This document shows, piece by piece, positions 62,277-64,000 of a stretch of 64,000 bases of DNA. Positions within the stretch are counted from its first letter, which is position 1. Every line of letters starts with the position of its first letter. Position numbers and translations under genes: made by a program. The notes beneath the pieces are model-generated. The model saw only the letters and a program-made list of their open reading frames with translations. It was not told the origin of the DNA and did not search any database. This stretch comes from Yamagishiella unicocca (taxonomy: Eukaryota > Chlorophyta > Chlorophyceae > Chlamydomonadales > Volvocaceae), in NCBI GenBank assembly GCA_003116995.1, contig BDSL01000013.1, forward strand, positions 1,178,001-1,242,000, given 5' to 3'.

Positions 62277-62715
62277 CTGGGGCGCGCGGGAGCGAGTCGC
62301 CGAGCGATAGATGCATACAAGTATGGACGAGCGCGCGAAGGCGGGGTGGATGGCTGGATGGCTGGATGGCTGGGATCGGTTACGTAGGTTAGGTTAGGTT
62401 GTTCGCGGGTTCAAGCTCAATTTTTTTTAATAACTTCATGGTGATATGTATACATGTAACTATTGAAGTAGTTATAGGTGTCCCTGAAAAAACACGTTTT
62501 GCACGGTGTCACGGCGCACGCCTTAGCTGGAGGCACTCAAGCAAGTCATCATCGACTACGTAGGTTTCTGCGTGAGCCCGCCCTACCTTACTCTTTGGAT
62601 GCGCACGCACGGAACGGGCATGCTGAACAGTATCACCCGGCAGGCTTGCGGTGGTGACAAAGAGTTTATGTTTAGTGGGTGCGTGCCCAAAATAGTATTG
62701 CCTTATTACTTCGTT

Positions 62716-62834
62716 ATCGGTGTAGCTCAATTGGGAGAGCCCGAAAAATCCAATCCTTGTGGCCTGGGAGATCCCAGGATCAATTCCCACAAGGTGCGGC
62801 ACAGGAGATGTAGGTTTGAATCCTGCCGCCGATC
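62716..62834 (+). ncRNA. tRNA-like element without a normal anticodon arm (SINE head?)
   Basis: Has a perfect internal Pol III A box TAGCTCAATTGG (62723-62734) and B box GGTTTGAATCC (62813-62823). Acceptor halves ATCGGTG (62716-62722) and CGCCGAT (62827-62833) pair over 7 bp with one G-U. The D stem GCTC/GAGC and T stem GTAGG/CCTGC also form. But the 72 nt between D and T arms hold no anticodon arm: they form a hairpin of CCTTGTGG/CCACAAGG enclosing CCTGGG/CCCAGG. No CCA is encoded. It is either a tRNA-derived SINE head, a type known in Chlamydomonas, or a decayed tRNA with an insertion. It lies in a fumarase intron, antisense to that gene. Confidence 0.55.
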
Positions 62835-62956
62835 CCGATGGTGCGGGCAGCCAATAGCCATCGGTGTGGTTAGGGAGGACTAACTCTAGTATGAAGTGTT
62901 GGGGCTTAGGCCAGAGACGGGAGCGTGTGCGTCCTACGGGTGGCTCAACCATCAAG

Positions 62957-63527
62957 TACACTCAAGTACACCAAGCATGGCGGCATGCTGGACATGGAGC
63001 TGGCGGAAGACCGGTTTCCGGAGAGCGCTTGAATCTCAAAAAATTGATACAAATATGAGTTAGGGATGTGGCAGGAGCACCAGCCTCCGGCGAGTTGCAC
63101 TAACTGGTCGTGTTCCACAGCGATAATGTGGCGTGGGCCTTAGCGATATGAGGTGGATTGGTACTGGTGGCGCGAGCGTATAGGGTGTACTGATGCCCTC
63201 ACCGCCCCGCCCCCTTAACAACATGCCAGGCCTAGTGCCGGCGTAATGTAATAATAATAAAAAATACACTCAAGTACACCAAGCATGGCGGCATGCTGGA
63301 CATGGAGCTGGCGGAAGACCGGTTTCCGGAGAGCGCTTGAATCTCAAAAATTGATACAAATATGAGTTAGGGATGTGGCAGGAGCACCAGCCTCCGGCGA
63401 GTTGCACTAACTGGTCGTGTTCCACAGCGATAATGTGGCGTGGGCCTTAGCGATATGAGGTGGACTGGTACTGGTGGCGCGAGCGTATAGGGTGTACTGA
63501 TGCCCTCACCGCCCCGCCCCCTTAACA
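62957..63527. repeat. Tandem duplication of about 262 bp with TAA/A-rich joint
   Basis: Copy A 62957-63220 and copy B 63265-63527 match almost completely, with one fewer A in a run of As and one T-to-C change. They are separated by 44 bp ending AATGTAATAATAATA and an A run, like the 3' tail of a retroposed element. Together with the tRNA-like head 120 bp upstream this could be one SINE-like unit plus a second, 5'-truncated copy. Confidence 0.8.
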
Positions 63528-64000
63528 CGCATCTGGTCGGTATTCGGGCGGGTCGGGACTGGGACTCCGACTAGGACTGGGACTGGGACCGGACCGCGAT
63601 GTCCGCTCTCCCATAGCGCACCAACTCCCACAGTTCTCCTGCTAGCGCCCAAAACCGGTTCTGCGAAAAGTTTACGTGCGTCGCGCGGGGTCCTCGCTTC
63701 CTTTCGTCTCGCCGTAGCCGATATAGCTTAGCCGCCAAAGGTCATATTACGACCTTCGGCTTTCGTATCCCCAACCCAGTTCTCCCGCATGCATCTCAAA
63801 ACTTCTGTTTTAAACGATTTTTTTCGGACATCCACGGGTTTCCCTCGAACCCCCCAACCAATAGGAGGGCGTCAATTGGCGCGGCTCTAACTCTGGCTGG
63901 GGCGGCCAGAGGCCGTGTGTGTCTTTGCTGTGGTACTCTTGTGCCACAGTCTCCGTTCTTCTCATCGGGCCGTCCAGCCGTACGCGCGCGCGCCGCACCT

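Larger units (their letters stand above)
62277..64000. other. Fumarase intron (at least 1.7 kb) with repeats
   Basis: I find no further fumarase exon to the window edge. The stretch contains ATGGCTGG tandem units near 62348-62378, GGTTA-type units near 62380-62400, a tRNA-like element (62716-62834), a tandem duplication (62957-63527) and GGGACT-type repeats near 63555-63595. Confidence 0.55.

Noticed and set aside
62509..62961. 150-codon minus-strand open frame
   Set aside because: It runs antisense through the tRNA-like element and the start of the tandem repeat; no domain.

Overview
The window looks like nuclear DNA of a green alga, most likely a chlamydomonad/volvocine species. The genes are densely split by small GT..AG introns. 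Coding DNA is GC-rich with Ala/Gly/Gln-rich linkers, TGTAA motifs (the usual volvocine poly(A) signal) lie downstream of several stop codons, and one huge multi-membrane protein has the style of uncharacterised volvocine proteins. There is no operon logic and no ribosome-binding site. Species was not determined. Gene models were built by hand from splice-site phase and family alignment remembered from known proteins, so exon ends are exact to the base only where phase and homology agree. These are stated in each entry.

Layout. 1-1231 (+): 3' part of a TrmA-type tRNA uracil-5-methyltransferase. 2940-3788 (+): SDH3, cytochrome b subunit of succinate dehydrogenase. 4215-12313 (-): SMU1 spliceosomal WD40 protein, 14 exons, reconstructing to 513 aa; its 2.3-kb eleventh intron carries two apparently identical 498-bp direct repeats. 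14217-15044 (+): small hypothetical membrane protein. 16681-22294 (-): about 1,397-aa protein with a degenerate WW domain, a homogenised array of 50-aa repeats and a DM10-like C-terminal region. 23941-26530 (+): type II Hsp40 (DNAJB class) behind a TATA box and a heat-shock-element-like site. 28498-37120 (+): 2,402-aa multi-membrane protein of unknown function. 38338-44053 (-): 889-aa coiled-coil protein in 15 exons. 49146-54882 (-): Gln-rich protein with a DEDD 3'-5' exonuclease domain, 3' end not found. 59746-62276 (-): 3' two-thirds or less of a class II fumarase, whose 5' exons lie beyond the right edge.

From about 44 kb rightwards the sequence changes character. Genes are sparse, introns are long, and the DNA is rich in alternating CATGCATG/ACGTACGT-like words, strand-asymmetric G/T-rich blocks and repeat relics. 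These include a dispersed repeat carrying the palindrome TGTAACNGTTACA, an 80-bp-armed inverted repeat, a tRNA-like element with its anticodon arm replaced by a hairpin, and a 260-bp tandem duplication.

Functionally the genes are mostly unrelated housekeeping loci. SDH3 and fumarase catalyse or serve consecutive TCA-cycle steps but lie about 56 kb apart on opposite strands, so I infer no co-regulation. The best candidates for undescribed biology are the 2,402-aa membrane protein with its SPFAAAM-type linear motifs, the WW/repeat/DM10-like protein, and the tRNA-like element in the fumarase intron.
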